A stretch of DNA of 64,000 nucleotides from JAFGJQ01 sp964495075 (lineage in GTDB: Bacteria; Planctomycetota; Phycisphaerae; UBA1845). Of the stretch, positions 52,360 through 60,862 are shown one piece after another. Positions within the stretch are counted from its first letter, which is position 1. The number at the start of each line of letters is the position of its first letter. The position numbers and the translations under genes are program-made. Where the stretch lies: the NCBI GenBank assembly GCA_964495075.1, contig CAZBUJ010000004.1:1-64000 (forward strand), written 5' to 3'. The notes below the pieces were generated by a model. It ran no database searches and was not told the origin of the DNA. It saw nothing but the letters and a program-made list of their open reading frames with translations.

Positions 52360-54507
52360 ATGGCGGCGAATGGCAAAGCGCGAATCGGGATCGACGTGGG
52401 GGGCACCTTCACGCACGCCGTCGCCATCGACGCCGCCACGCTCGATCTGATCGGCAAGTGCAAAGTACCGACCACCCACCGGGCGGCCGAAGGCGTGGCC
52501 CGGGGCGTGGTCGACAGCCTGACGATCCTGATGCGGCGGTGCTCTCTTTCACCGCGGGATGTGATCCTGGTCGCGTACTCCACCACCCAGGCGACCAACG
52601 CGCTGCTGGAAGGCGACGTCGCGCCGGTCGGCATCGTCGGGATGGGCGGCGGGGTGGGGGCGTGGTTGGCGCGGCGTCAGACGGCCATCAAGTCGATTCC
52701 CCTTGGCACGAGCGGCTGGTTGCCCGTGGTCCAACGTTTTATTCCGTCGCCGCGCGTCGCGCCTGACACGGTGGACCGGGCCATCGACACGCTCATGGCC
52801 AACGGGGCGGAAGTGATCGTCGCGGCGGAAGCGTTCAGCGTGGACGACCCGCGACACGAGAATCTGGTGTGCGAGCGAGCGGCCCGCTGCGGCATTCCGG
52901 TCACCGCCACCCATCACGTCAGTCGGCTGCACGGTTTGGGCATGCGGACAAGAACGGCGGTCATCAACGCCTGCATGATCCCGAAGATGCTCTCTACCGC
53001 GGACATGACCGAGCAGGCGGTTCGCGAGGCGGGCATCACCGGGCCCATCATGATCATGCGGAGCGACGGTGGCGTGATGGGCATCGAGGAAATGCGCCGC
53101 CGGCCGATTCTCACCATGCTGTCCGGCCCGGCCGCCGGCGTGGCCGCGGCCCTACTTTACGCCCGCGTCTCAGACGGTGTGTTCCTCGACGTCGGCGGGA
53201 CGAGCACGGACGTCAGCGTGATCCGGAACGGACGCTGCCTGATCCGGGCGGCCGAGGTGGGCGGCCAGCGCCTGCATGTCAGCACCCTCGACGTGCGAAC
53301 CGCGGGGTCGGCAGGCGGATCACTCGTCACGGCCGGGCGCGGCCAGATCCGGCGGGTGGGACCGCGCAGCGCCCACATCGCCGACGTGCCGTACCTGAGC
53401 TTCTCCGACGAGTCGGCGGCGTCGTTCGAAGGGTCCACGCTTGAACATGACGGCACTGCGTATCTCGCGGTGAAGTCGGGGGACGGGCATCTGGCCGTCA
53501 CGCCGACCTGTGCGAGCAACCGGCTCGGGCTCGTCCCGGACGACGATGGCGCGAAGGGCCGGAACGAAACGATCCGGCACGGGTTCGACGTGCTGGCCGA
53601 TCGGCACGGTTTCGCGGACGGCATCGCCCTCGCCGACGCGATTCTCGCGGCGGCGACCCCCGTGCTGGAGCGGCTCGTGGAGGGCTTTGTTGGCAACTAC
53701 AAGCTGGATCGCGGTGTGTTGCGACTGGTGGCGGGCGGTGGCGGCGCGTCGGCCGTGGCGCCGTACCTTGCCCAGCGCATGGGCCTGCCGTGCGAAATGG
53801 TCGATAATGCCGACGTGATCAGCGCCATCGGAGTGGCACTCGCCCTCGTGCGCGACACCGTCGAGCGCATGGTGATCGATCCCGGCGAGGAGGACATTCG
53901 CGCGATCCGGGCGGCGGTCGTGCAGAACGTGCGGCGCATGGGGGCCCTCGCGGAGACCGTCGAAGTCTTTGTGGAAGTGGACGCCAAGCGGAACCTGTTG
54001 CGGGCCGCCGCCCAGGGCTCGACGCAGATCAGGGAGCAGCCGTTGCGAACTCGCGACCTGTCGGCCCACGAGCGGACGGAACTCGTGGCCGCGAGCATCG
54101 GCGCCTCCATCGATCCGCCGGTATGTGACATCCGCGGCGCCGGCTTCGAGGTCTGGGCGGCCGACCGTGACGTGCCCCGGTTGTGGGGCTTGCTTCACGA
54201 ACGCCGACACGCGCTCCGCGTGCTCGATGGGGCGGGGGCAATTCGTTGGGCGTCCAACCAGGCGGACGCCCGGGCCAGCCGGGTCGCCTCGGCCGCTCGC
54301 GACCTGCAATCGCTCGCCGAAGAACACACCCGCTACTCCGATGCCGGAGCGACCATTCCCCGGTGCTTCGTCCTGGTCGCCGATCGAATCATCGACCTGT
54401 CCGGCCTCGTCGAGATGAAGCAGGTGCTCGATATCCTCCAGATCGAACTCGGCACGCATGGTCCGAACACCGAGTGCGTGCTCCTCACCGATTGCGCGGG
54501 CGTTTGA
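52360..54507 (+). CDS. Hydantoinase/5-oxoprolinase-family protein
   Basis: The 715-residue product has the HyuA/oxoprolinase ATP-grasp-free actin-like fold: 'RIGIDVGGTFTHAVAID' at the start, 'STTQATNALLEG', 'LSGPAAGVAAALLYA', 'VFLDVGGTSTDVSVI' and 'LVAGGGGASAVAPYLA'. Family members use ATP to open 5-oxoproline or hydantoin rings. The C-terminal 200 residues are less conserved. The ATG at 52360 has only a weak ribosome-binding site and is probably reached by translational coupling from the transporter 11 bases before. In a wall-recycling setting, opening pyroglutamate formed from released Glu is a sensible role; it is not shown by sequence. Confidence 0.82.
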   Translation: MAANGKARIGIDVGGTFTHAVAIDAATLDLIGKCKVPTTHRAAEGVARGVVDSLTILMRRCSLSPRDVILVAYSTTQATNALLEGDVAPVGIVGMGGGVGAWLARRQTAIKSIPLGTSGWLPVVQRFIPSPRVAPDTVDRAIDTLMANGAEVIVAAEAFSVDDPRHENLVCERAARCGIPVTATHHVSRLHGLGMRTRTAVINACMIPKMLSTADMTEQAVREAGITGPIMIMRSDGGVMGIEEMRRRPILTMLSGPAAGVAAALLYARVSDGVFLDVGGTSTDVSVIRNGRCLIRAAEVGGQRLHVSTLDVRTAGSAGGSLVTAGRGQIRRVGPRSAHIADVPYLSFSDESAASFEGSTLEHDGTAYLAVKSGDGHLAVTPTCASNRLGLVPDDDGAKGRNETIRHGFDVLADRHGFADGIALADAILAAATPVLERLVEGFVGNYKLDRGVLRLVAGGGGASAVAPYLAQRMGLPCEMVDNADVISAIGVALALVRDTVERMVIDPGEEDIRAIRAAVVQNVRRMGALAETVEVFVEVDAKRNLLRAAAQGSTQIREQPLRTRDLSAHERTELVAASIGASIDPPVCDIRGAGFEVWAADRDVPRLWGLLHERRHALRVLDGAGAIRWASNQADARASRVASAARDLQSLAEEHTRYSDAGATIPRCFVLVADRIIDLSGLVEMKQVLDILQIELGTHGPNTECVLLTDCAGV

Positions 54508-54650
54508 CGGTCAGATCAACCGTCGGCCCGTCATTTGCACCGGCGTCGCGATTCAGTAAGCTGGTCCGCATTGCGTGCGCGGTGGACGGATCCGAGTCGT
54601 CACGGTGAAACAAATGAATCGCATGGCCCCGTGGGTGGAGTGGAGCAATC

Positions 54651-56477
54651 ATGTACGCACTGTCGGCGTGTTTGGCGTTCGGGATCGGCATGGTGGGGGT
54701 GGGAGTTGGCCCGGGAGGTAGCTGCGGCATGAGCGACAAAGTGACGGCCGAGCAGGCGATTGCAGAGTACCAGCCGGCATGGATGCCGCCCGACGGTGCG
54801 TTGACGGGCATCGTGATCGTGGTCGATCCCGTCGGTGGCGGGGCCAGGGATTCGAAACGCCGCGTCGCCGATGATCTGAACCTGCTGACCGCAGGCCACC
54901 TCTATCACTTGTTGCGCCGCGCGGATGCCACGCCGGTGATGACCCGGGCCGACGATCGACCGATGCCGGGCAGCGAGCAGGGCGTCGGAAAGGCACTGCA
55001 GGCCGTTGCCCATCAGAAAAAGGCCCATCTGGTGGTGGTCATTGACAGTGCCGCCGGCAGTGGAAACGCCGCCGCGCCGCTCGCGAGCGAAGCGCTGTCG
55101 AACGAGCTCGCAGAAACACTCGCCCGACGCGCCGCCTGCCAGTCCGAAGGCTCGCCCGGCGAAGCGGGACGCCAGCGCGCGCTCACCGGGGCCGACCCGC
55201 CGGGCGCGATCGTTCGGTTAACGATTCCGCCGGCCGGGCTGCCGCGACTGACCCGGCAGGCGTATCACCGCGGTTGTGCCGAGGCGATCTACAAGGCGAT
55301 CGCCGACTTCGTGGCCGCCCACCGCGAAGCGCTCGACGCGGAACGCGTCAAGCGTTTCCCAGGCACCAATTCCCCGGCCGCCGGCCCTGTGCCGCTCTAC
55401 CCCGACCGGACGCCGCCGGAGACCGTCGTGCAGGCGGCCCGGCGCGTGTGGCCGCACGGCGATCTCCCCATCGACAAGACCCGCTGGTTCTGTTCCATGT
55501 ATCGCCGCACCGCGCTTAGCGACGGGACGTGCATCTACTTCGAGCCGCACACCCGCGTCGAGGGCGACGCGGTGATCGTCGGCGGGGCGACGGAAATCGC
55601 CTACCTGCGCGACACGATGGCCGAGGCGCTGCGAGTGGTCGGGATCAAAAACGTAACGAACGAGATGCGCGTGCTGCCGGAGGAGGGTCGTCTTGGAGCC
55701 CGCCGGTTCGGGGCGTGCGTGGCCCCGATGGCGCTGACCTTTGCCGACCCCTCCGAATACGCCGGCCTCCAGTCGCAGTTGCTGTACGGTGAACCCGTCT
55801 TGTTGCTCGACCGCAGCGACGGGTACTACTTGCTGCACGGCCGTGACGGGTACTGGGGCTGGGTCCGCCAGGAGTGCATCCGCGTCATGACGGCCGACGA
55901 GTACAGTCGCTACACGTCCGCCGTGCCGGCCGTCCTCCTGCGCGACGTGGAGCTGGCCGACCGCCGCATCGAACGCGGGTCGACGCTCCCGGTCGCCGCG
56001 GGCAAAGACGGCCGCGTGATCCTGATGATGCCGGACGGCGGCACGTTCGACGTGGCCGCCGGTGACGTGCGCATCGCCGACGAGGCGGCCGTTGCGCGGC
56101 AACGGGTTGGGCAGGCCCTCGACCTGCTCTACCGCCCGTACGTGTTCGGTGCCGTCGCTCCGATCGGCATGGATTGCAGCGGACTCGTGCGCAACGTCTG
56201 TGTGCAGACGGGGGTGCCGGTTGCTCGTGACGCGGCCCAGCAGTTCCTCCACGGCGAACTGGTGGCGACGCGGTGGCACCGCGACGACATCCGCCCCGGC
56301 GATTTCCTTTTCTTCATCGACCTGAGCGGCAAGATCTACCATGTGGGGATCGCGATTTCACCGACCCATTTCGTGCACAGCTCGCCGCCGGAGGTGAAAG
56401 TGACCAGCCTCGTTAAGGGCGATCGCCTCTACATCGAACGTCGCGAGGCCACCTTCTTCGCCGCCAAGCGATGGTGA
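54651..56477 (+). CDS. NlpC/P60 peptidase with SH3 and degenerate amidase domain
   Basis: The 608-residue product has a hydrophobic N-terminal signal ending near 'GGSCG'. Residues about 50-245 look like an Amidase_3 domain that has lost its zinc site: 'IVVDPVGGG' at 57-64 stands where 'DPGHGG' should be. Residues about 335-470 contain SH3-like segments ('YGEPVLLLDRSDGYYLLHGRDGYWGWV' split across strands). The C terminus is an NlpC/P60 domain with Cys509 in 'MDCSGLV', His564 in 'YHVGIA' and His576. This layout resembles YkfC-type dipeptidyl peptidases that cut L-Ala-gamma-D-Glu-diamino acid peptides. GGAG precedes the ATG. It ends the seven-gene run started by AGE, after a 143-base gap. Confidence 0.82.
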   Translation: MYALSACLAFGIGMVGVGVGPGGSCGMSDKVTAEQAIAEYQPAWMPPDGALTGIVIVVDPVGGGARDSKRRVADDLNLLTAGHLYHLLRRADATPVMTRADDRPMPGSEQGVGKALQAVAHQKKAHLVVVIDSAAGSGNAAAPLASEALSNELAETLARRAACQSEGSPGEAGRQRALTGADPPGAIVRLTIPPAGLPRLTRQAYHRGCAEAIYKAIADFVAAHREALDAERVKRFPGTNSPAAGPVPLYPDRTPPETVVQAARRVWPHGDLPIDKTRWFCSMYRRTALSDGTCIYFEPHTRVEGDAVIVGGATEIAYLRDTMAEALRVVGIKNVTNEMRVLPEEGRLGARRFGACVAPMALTFADPSEYAGLQSQLLYGEPVLLLDRSDGYYLLHGRDGYWGWVRQECIRVMTADEYSRYTSAVPAVLLRDVELADRRIERGSTLPVAAGKDGRVILMMPDGGTFDVAAGDVRIADEAAVARQRVGQALDLLYRPYVFGAVAPIGMDCSGLVRNVCVQTGVPVARDAAQQFLHGELVATRWHRDDIRPGDFLFFIDLSGKIYHVGIAISPTHFVHSSPPEVKVTSLVKGDRLYIERREATFFAAKRW

Positions 56478-56496
56478 GGTGGCGCGGTGGGGGGCG

Positions 56497-56521
56497 GTAC
56501 GGTCTCGGCGTACGCTTTTTT
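56497..56521 (+). terminator. Small hairpin with T6 tail after NlpC/P60 gene
   Basis: GTACG and CGTAC form a 5-base stem with a 7-base loop, followed by GC and six T residues. Located 20 bases after the NlpC/P60 stop codon. The stem is short, so efficiency is uncertain. Confidence 0.45.
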
Positions 56522-56570
56522 CGCCCGGCGTACCGGTTTTTGTTTTCGTGCGATCAACATGCCAAAGCAA

Positions 56571-56605
56571 ACTCGCCCGCCCCCATGCGGTGAGGACGGG
56601 CGAGT
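56571..56605 (-). terminator. Hairpin after kelch-like gene
   Basis: ACTCGCCCG (56571-56579) and CGGGCGAGT (56597-56605) form a perfect 9-base stem. Read on the minus strand, a T-containing stretch follows. It lies 62 bases past the end of the kelch-like gene and probably terminates it. Confidence 0.55.
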
Positions 56606-56666
56606 GTCGGGCTTACGCCACCGTCGGCGGAACCGGAGGCTCACTCCGATTCGGCGGGCGGAACCG

Positions 56667-59600
56667 TTACGGTCCCGTCAGCTGGTTCAGGACGCCAGGC
56701 CAATCGCCCAGGTCAACCTCGCCGTCGTCGTTCAGGTCGAAGGACTCCAGGCACGTGGCATCCGGCGTCTCGGCACCGACGCAGGTTTGGTAGCAGCCCA
56801 TGTCGAACAGGTCGACGCGGCTGTCGGAGTTGCAGTCGGAGATCATGCAGCCGTTCGGCCGCACCTCGTAGCCGGGCACGGTGCCGGGGCAGACGTCGTC
56901 GTCGTCCGCCACGCCGTCGCCGTCGCTGTCGACGATCACGGCCGTGTAGTAGCACTCGGGGAACCGCTCGCCGGACGCCCCGGAGTATTCACCGCCACTG
57001 ACGTTGAGGATGTACCAGACACCGTCGACTTCGTACCCGACGGCCGCGTTACGGCTCACGGCGAACGGGTAGCTCGCAGCGCTCCGCCAGCCGCTCAGGT
57101 CGCCCGTGTCAAGATCGACGCTCGAGTAGAACACCGTGTCCTGCGGCGTGGCTCCGCTCAGACCACCAATCGCGAAGATGAACTTGTTGTCGACGACCGT
57201 GCACGCGTGCTCATAGCGGCCGGCCGGGAGTTCCTCGACATCCGACCACGGACCCAGCGAGCCGTCCGGGTTGATCGCCGACTTGATCACGTTGCTCTCG
57301 GTGGTGCCGCGGTAGTTGCCGGCCACCCGGTACAGGTAGTTCTCGGTCGTCCCTTCGATTGAGGCGAGCCCGTGGAACCACGACCCACGTGAGTCGATTT
57401 CCGTGGTGTCCGTCGTCTCGATCCACGTGCCGTAGTCACCACCGCCGGCTAGGTTCGAGTACCAGCACTTCGGCGAGTTCCCGAAGCCACCCGGATAGTC
57501 ATACTCACCGTTGATGATGTAGAGCGTATCCTGAAACTGGCTCATGCCGCGACCCAACGCGTCCATCCCCGTACCGTCTACGTCCGGAGGAGGAATCGTC
57601 ACGCTCGACGTGGTCCACGACGTGATGCTGCCGTCCGGATTCGGGGTGGCATAGTAGCAGGTGTCCCGGGTCGGCCATCCCTGGTCCCAGCCGCCCCAGA
57701 GGTACAGCTTGCCGTCCCAGGCGGCGCCGGCCATGGCCGCCCGGAAGCCGGGCAGCGGGGTCGTTTCCTGCCACGGCCCGATGCTGCCGTCGGATTGCAC
57801 CTCCGCGTAATAGGCGCGGTCGGTGGCTTGCGGCGTCAGTTCCCCCTCGTAGGTGCGACCGCCGATCGCGTAGACGTAGCCGTTGAGGTACCACGCCTGC
57901 GTGTCGGTAATCCCCCACGGCAGGGGGCTGGTTTCGATCCAGTTCAGGCCAAGCGGCGGCTCGCCGGCCAGGGCTACCGTGATGGGACTGGACCGGCTGC
58001 TGATCAGCCCGTTGACCGTCTGGGTGGCGGTGACCACGTCTCCGTCGAACAGTTCGCCGGTGTTGACGCGAACGATCGGCTGGCCTGCCGGGGCGGTCGC
58101 CCTGAACGTGTCGTTCACGTACACGGTCACCGCGGATGCCACGGCACCCTCGAGCATCGACACGCCGTACACCGTGACCCGCGTATCGCCCGGCTCGATC
58201 GGCGACTGGACCGACGGTGCCGGGGGTACACCCACGCCGCGCGGATACGCTAGATCGCTCGTTTCGCCGCCAATCGTCTGCGTGGCCGAGACCGACACGC
58301 CCTCGTCAAGCAGCGAACCGAGCTCGGTGAAGATCGTTTCCGTCGCGCCGCCGGGGTCCACGGGGTCGCCGTACGGGGCGCCGTCGATGTACACCTGCAC
58401 CGCCGTGGCGTCGGCCGAGTGGCTAACTTTCACGGAGTCCTGCCCGATCAGGATCGGCGCCGACACGACCGGCAGTTCCACGTCCGGATGTTCCGCTATT
58501 TTGCGAATCACCATGTGGAAGCGTACGCGATCCGCATCGTCGGGGATGTGCTCGCTCGTATCGCACGTCCACCCCAGTCGCTGCAGAATCCCGAACGCCT
58601 CACTCGGATCCGTGCTGGGGAAAGTCCAGATCATCCGCTGACATGCCGAACCGTCGAAGCTGCCCGTGCTGATCACCTCGGACTCGAAATCCGGTCGCTG
58701 CACGGTGCTCTGACCGCGGGCGTTCTCCCAGTGGTTCAGGCCGTCTTCCATGTTGAGGATCGTGACGGAGCCGATCTCCTCACCGCTGCCATCCTCGTAG
58801 ATCGCCTGCACGCCGTCGATCAGCAACTCCCACGGACCCAGCCCGTTCGAGTCGGTGTCCGGCGGGATCGTGAACCAGGCGCTGTCCATCGTGTAGTAGC
58901 CGACCGGTGACGGACCGATCGAGCCGTCGCCGCCCGGACCGGCCACGACGACGTCCGGATTGCGCAGCGGAACGTCGACCACCTGCCAGAGGCCACTCTG
59001 CGCGACAACGGCCTGGCCCTGTGGCGCCCAGCCGCTGACGGAGCTCACGGCGACCCATTCCCAGCCGGGTTCGGCCGTGCTGCAACTGCCGCTGCCGCTC
59101 TCGTCGAGCAGAATCGAGAAGGTGTACGGCACGGTGCCGGAGACAACCGTCACCGGCAAAGACAGTTCGCTGACCGACCCGTCCTGCCCGTTGCGCTGCG
59201 TGGCCGTGAATACCTGGCCCTCGACCGCCGGACTGATATCGAACACGACGTCGCTGTCGTCCGATACGGCGCGGGTCTCCACCTCCGCGTCGTCTCGATA
59301 GAGCGTGACCTGGTCGACCCAATAGAACAGATTCGTTACCGTGACCTGCTCGTCGCCTTCGATGATCGGGGACTTGATCGTCGGCCGACCGATCGGATCG
59401 GGCTCGGTGGCCTCGAACTGAATGTCGTCGATGCCGAGAACCACATTCTCTTTGCCGCTGCTGTGGACGTTGCGGAAGCAGATGGCCTCCAGCGTGCCAC
59501 GCCCGGAGTCCGAAGAAAGAGTACCGTCACCGGTATGGCCGACGATTCCGCTGCCCACCTCGTCGCCGTTCATGTACGCCGTACCGGTGGCCAGATCAAA

Positions 59601-60380
59601 TTCCAGAGCCTTGGGGATCGGGCTGACCGGCAACTGAATCAGCGGGATCGGGCCCTTGACACCGTTTGTGTTGTAGTACGCGCCGAAAACCTCGACGTCA
59701 TCAATGCTGCCGTCATAAGTCGACTCGAAGATCCCGTTGTTGCCCCACGAAAGCACCTCACGCTCGGTGGGCAGGCCCTCGTCGAGCAGCACGACCGTGT
59801 CGTCACCGCCCGGCGTCGACTCGATGAGCCCGTTCGCGCCAGCCTCGACCGCCGTCAGCGTTGACGTGTCTACGCCGACCCACTCGATGTCGCCTGAGGT
59901 ACCGCCGTCGGCCATCTGGGCCGCGTCCGTACCGGTCTCACGAACGGCGATGCAGACGTAGACCGGGGCGTGGGCCGAGATCTGGCCGACGCTGACGTTG
60001 AAACGGACCCTGCCCGCGAGATCGAGCGTCGGGTTTGGCCGCAAGGCCCCATCATAGGTGGTCAACCGCAGCCAGGCGTTGGGGTCCGTGTCATCCACCC
60101 AGGTGAAGAAAACGTAGAGGCCCGCGGGCTCCGATGTGAACAGCACCGCATCCCGATACGCCGCATTGCGGTCATACGCGCCGGTGCTGTTGGCGACGAT
60201 AAACGACGACGTGCTCCCCGAAAACTGCGGATCGCGGAACATCTCCTTATCGGACGCCGGGTCGCCGTACGAGCCGCCGAAATCGACCGGTTCCGATAGA
60301 TACTGCCCCAACAGGGCGCCCGGTGTCAGCAATACCAAGGCTGCGACCATTGCAACCACACCGCGGGTTCGTGTCATCAT
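56667..60380 (-). CDS. Very large secreted kelch-like protein with EF-hand-like tail
   Basis: The 1237-residue product starts at ATG 60380 with AGGAGG nine bases away and has a signal peptide cut near 'GALLGQ'. Parts seen in order: a DOMON/CBM9-like N-terminal region (about 30-180) with 'YVFFTWVDDTDP'; beta-sandwich repeats with recurring 'VTVY-x-D' and 'ATQT-x-GG' segments (about 320-820); kelch/propeller blades with 'IYAIGGRTYEG', 'KLYLWGGWDQG' and 'FIFAIGGLSG' (about 830-1150); and a tail with 'DSDGDGVADDDDVCP' thrombospondin-3-like and 'DLNDDGEVDLGDW' dockerin-like loops. Likely a surface-attached glycan- or protein-binding protein. No catalytic motif is seen. Confidence 0.78.
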   Translation of the reverse strand: MMTRTRGVVAMVAALVLLTPGALLGQYLSEPVDFGGSYGDPASDKEMFRDPQFSGSTSSFIVANSTGAYDRNAAYRDAVLFTSEPAGLYVFFTWVDDTDPNAWLRLTTYDGALRPNPTLDLAGRVRFNVSVGQISAHAPVYVCIAVRETGTDAAQMADGGTSGDIEWVGVDTSTLTAVEAGANGLIESTPGGDDTVVLLDEGLPTEREVLSWGNNGIFESTYDGSIDDVEVFGAYYNTNGVKGPIPLIQLPVSPIPKALEFDLATGTAYMNGDEVGSGIVGHTGDGTLSSDSGRGTLEAICFRNVHSSGKENVVLGIDDIQFEATEPDPIGRPTIKSPIIEGDEQVTVTNLFYWVDQVTLYRDDAEVETRAVSDDSDVVFDISPAVEGQVFTATQRNGQDGSVSELSLPVTVVSGTVPYTFSILLDESGSGSCSTAEPGWEWVAVSSVSGWAPQGQAVVAQSGLWQVVDVPLRNPDVVVAGPGGDGSIGPSPVGYYTMDSAWFTIPPDTDSNGLGPWELLIDGVQAIYEDGSGEEIGSVTILNMEDGLNHWENARGQSTVQRPDFESEVISTGSFDGSACQRMIWTFPSTDPSEAFGILQRLGWTCDTSEHIPDDADRVRFHMVIRKIAEHPDVELPVVSAPILIGQDSVKVSHSADATAVQVYIDGAPYGDPVDPGGATETIFTELGSLLDEGVSVSATQTIGGETSDLAYPRGVGVPPAPSVQSPIEPGDTRVTVYGVSMLEGAVASAVTVYVNDTFRATAPAGQPIVRVNTGELFDGDVVTATQTVNGLISSRSSPITVALAGEPPLGLNWIETSPLPWGITDTQAWYLNGYVYAIGGRTYEGELTPQATDRAYYAEVQSDGSIGPWQETTPLPGFRAAMAGAAWDGKLYLWGGWDQGWPTRDTCYYATPNPDGSITSWTTSSVTIPPPDVDGTGMDALGRGMSQFQDTLYIINGEYDYPGGFGNSPKCWYSNLAGGGDYGTWIETTDTTEIDSRGSWFHGLASIEGTTENYLYRVAGNYRGTTESNVIKSAINPDGSLGPWSDVEELPAGRYEHACTVVDNKFIFAIGGLSGATPQDTVFYSSVDLDTGDLSGWRSAASYPFAVSRNAAVGYEVDGVWYILNVSGGEYSGASGERFPECYYTAVIVDSDGDGVADDDDVCPGTVPGYEVRPNGCMISDCNSDSRVDLFDMGCYQTCVGAETPDATCLESFDLNDDGEVDLGDWPGVLNQLTGP

Positions 60381-60862
60381 TGTTCTGTCCTCCTGGTAAT
60401 TCGTGGATCCGAAGGGACACGGAGAGCCCCCGATGGTCAGCCGACCAGACATGTCGCACCCAATGGCTGACGCTGGACCGCTCCCTTCCAACTCCGCCAG
60501 CGATACCAAACATCGAAGCACCCTTAAGAATACCACAAATAACGTCCCAATGGAACCGCTTTCGGCGGTCGAATCGCCCACCGTGCGCGTCCAGGCACCG
60601 CTGCGGCCCGCTCGCTGTACCGCCCCGCGGGACGCGAACATCCGCCACCATCGCCCATCGCTTTAACCGAATGATGACGATCCCGGTGCCAAGCGGTTTG
60701 CATTGCCCCGCGGCAACGCGGAATCACCCCGGGGCGCGCGGTCGTGAGCGAAACCTGCCATGACCCCTTGTATTGCTGATCTCGGAGGTTGCGGGTACGT
60801 TGATGCAATGGAGGATTACGTCCTGTGATGAAACTCGATCGCGCGGAAACGGGAGGATCCCC
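60381..60862. other. 482-base intergenic region
   Basis: Divergent region between the kelch-like and GH-A genes. Apart from a minus-strand promoter candidate (60527-60555) no RNA gene, repeat or operator is recognised. Short open frames on both strands have biased, Arg-rich translations and no ribosome-binding site worth calling. Confidence 0.55.
60527..60555 (-). promoter_or_regulatory. Promoter candidate for kelch-like gene
   Basis: On the minus strand TTCCAT, a 17-base spacer and TATTCT, in the only AT-rich patch of the region. The predicted leader is about 140 bases. Moderate match only. Confidence 0.3.
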
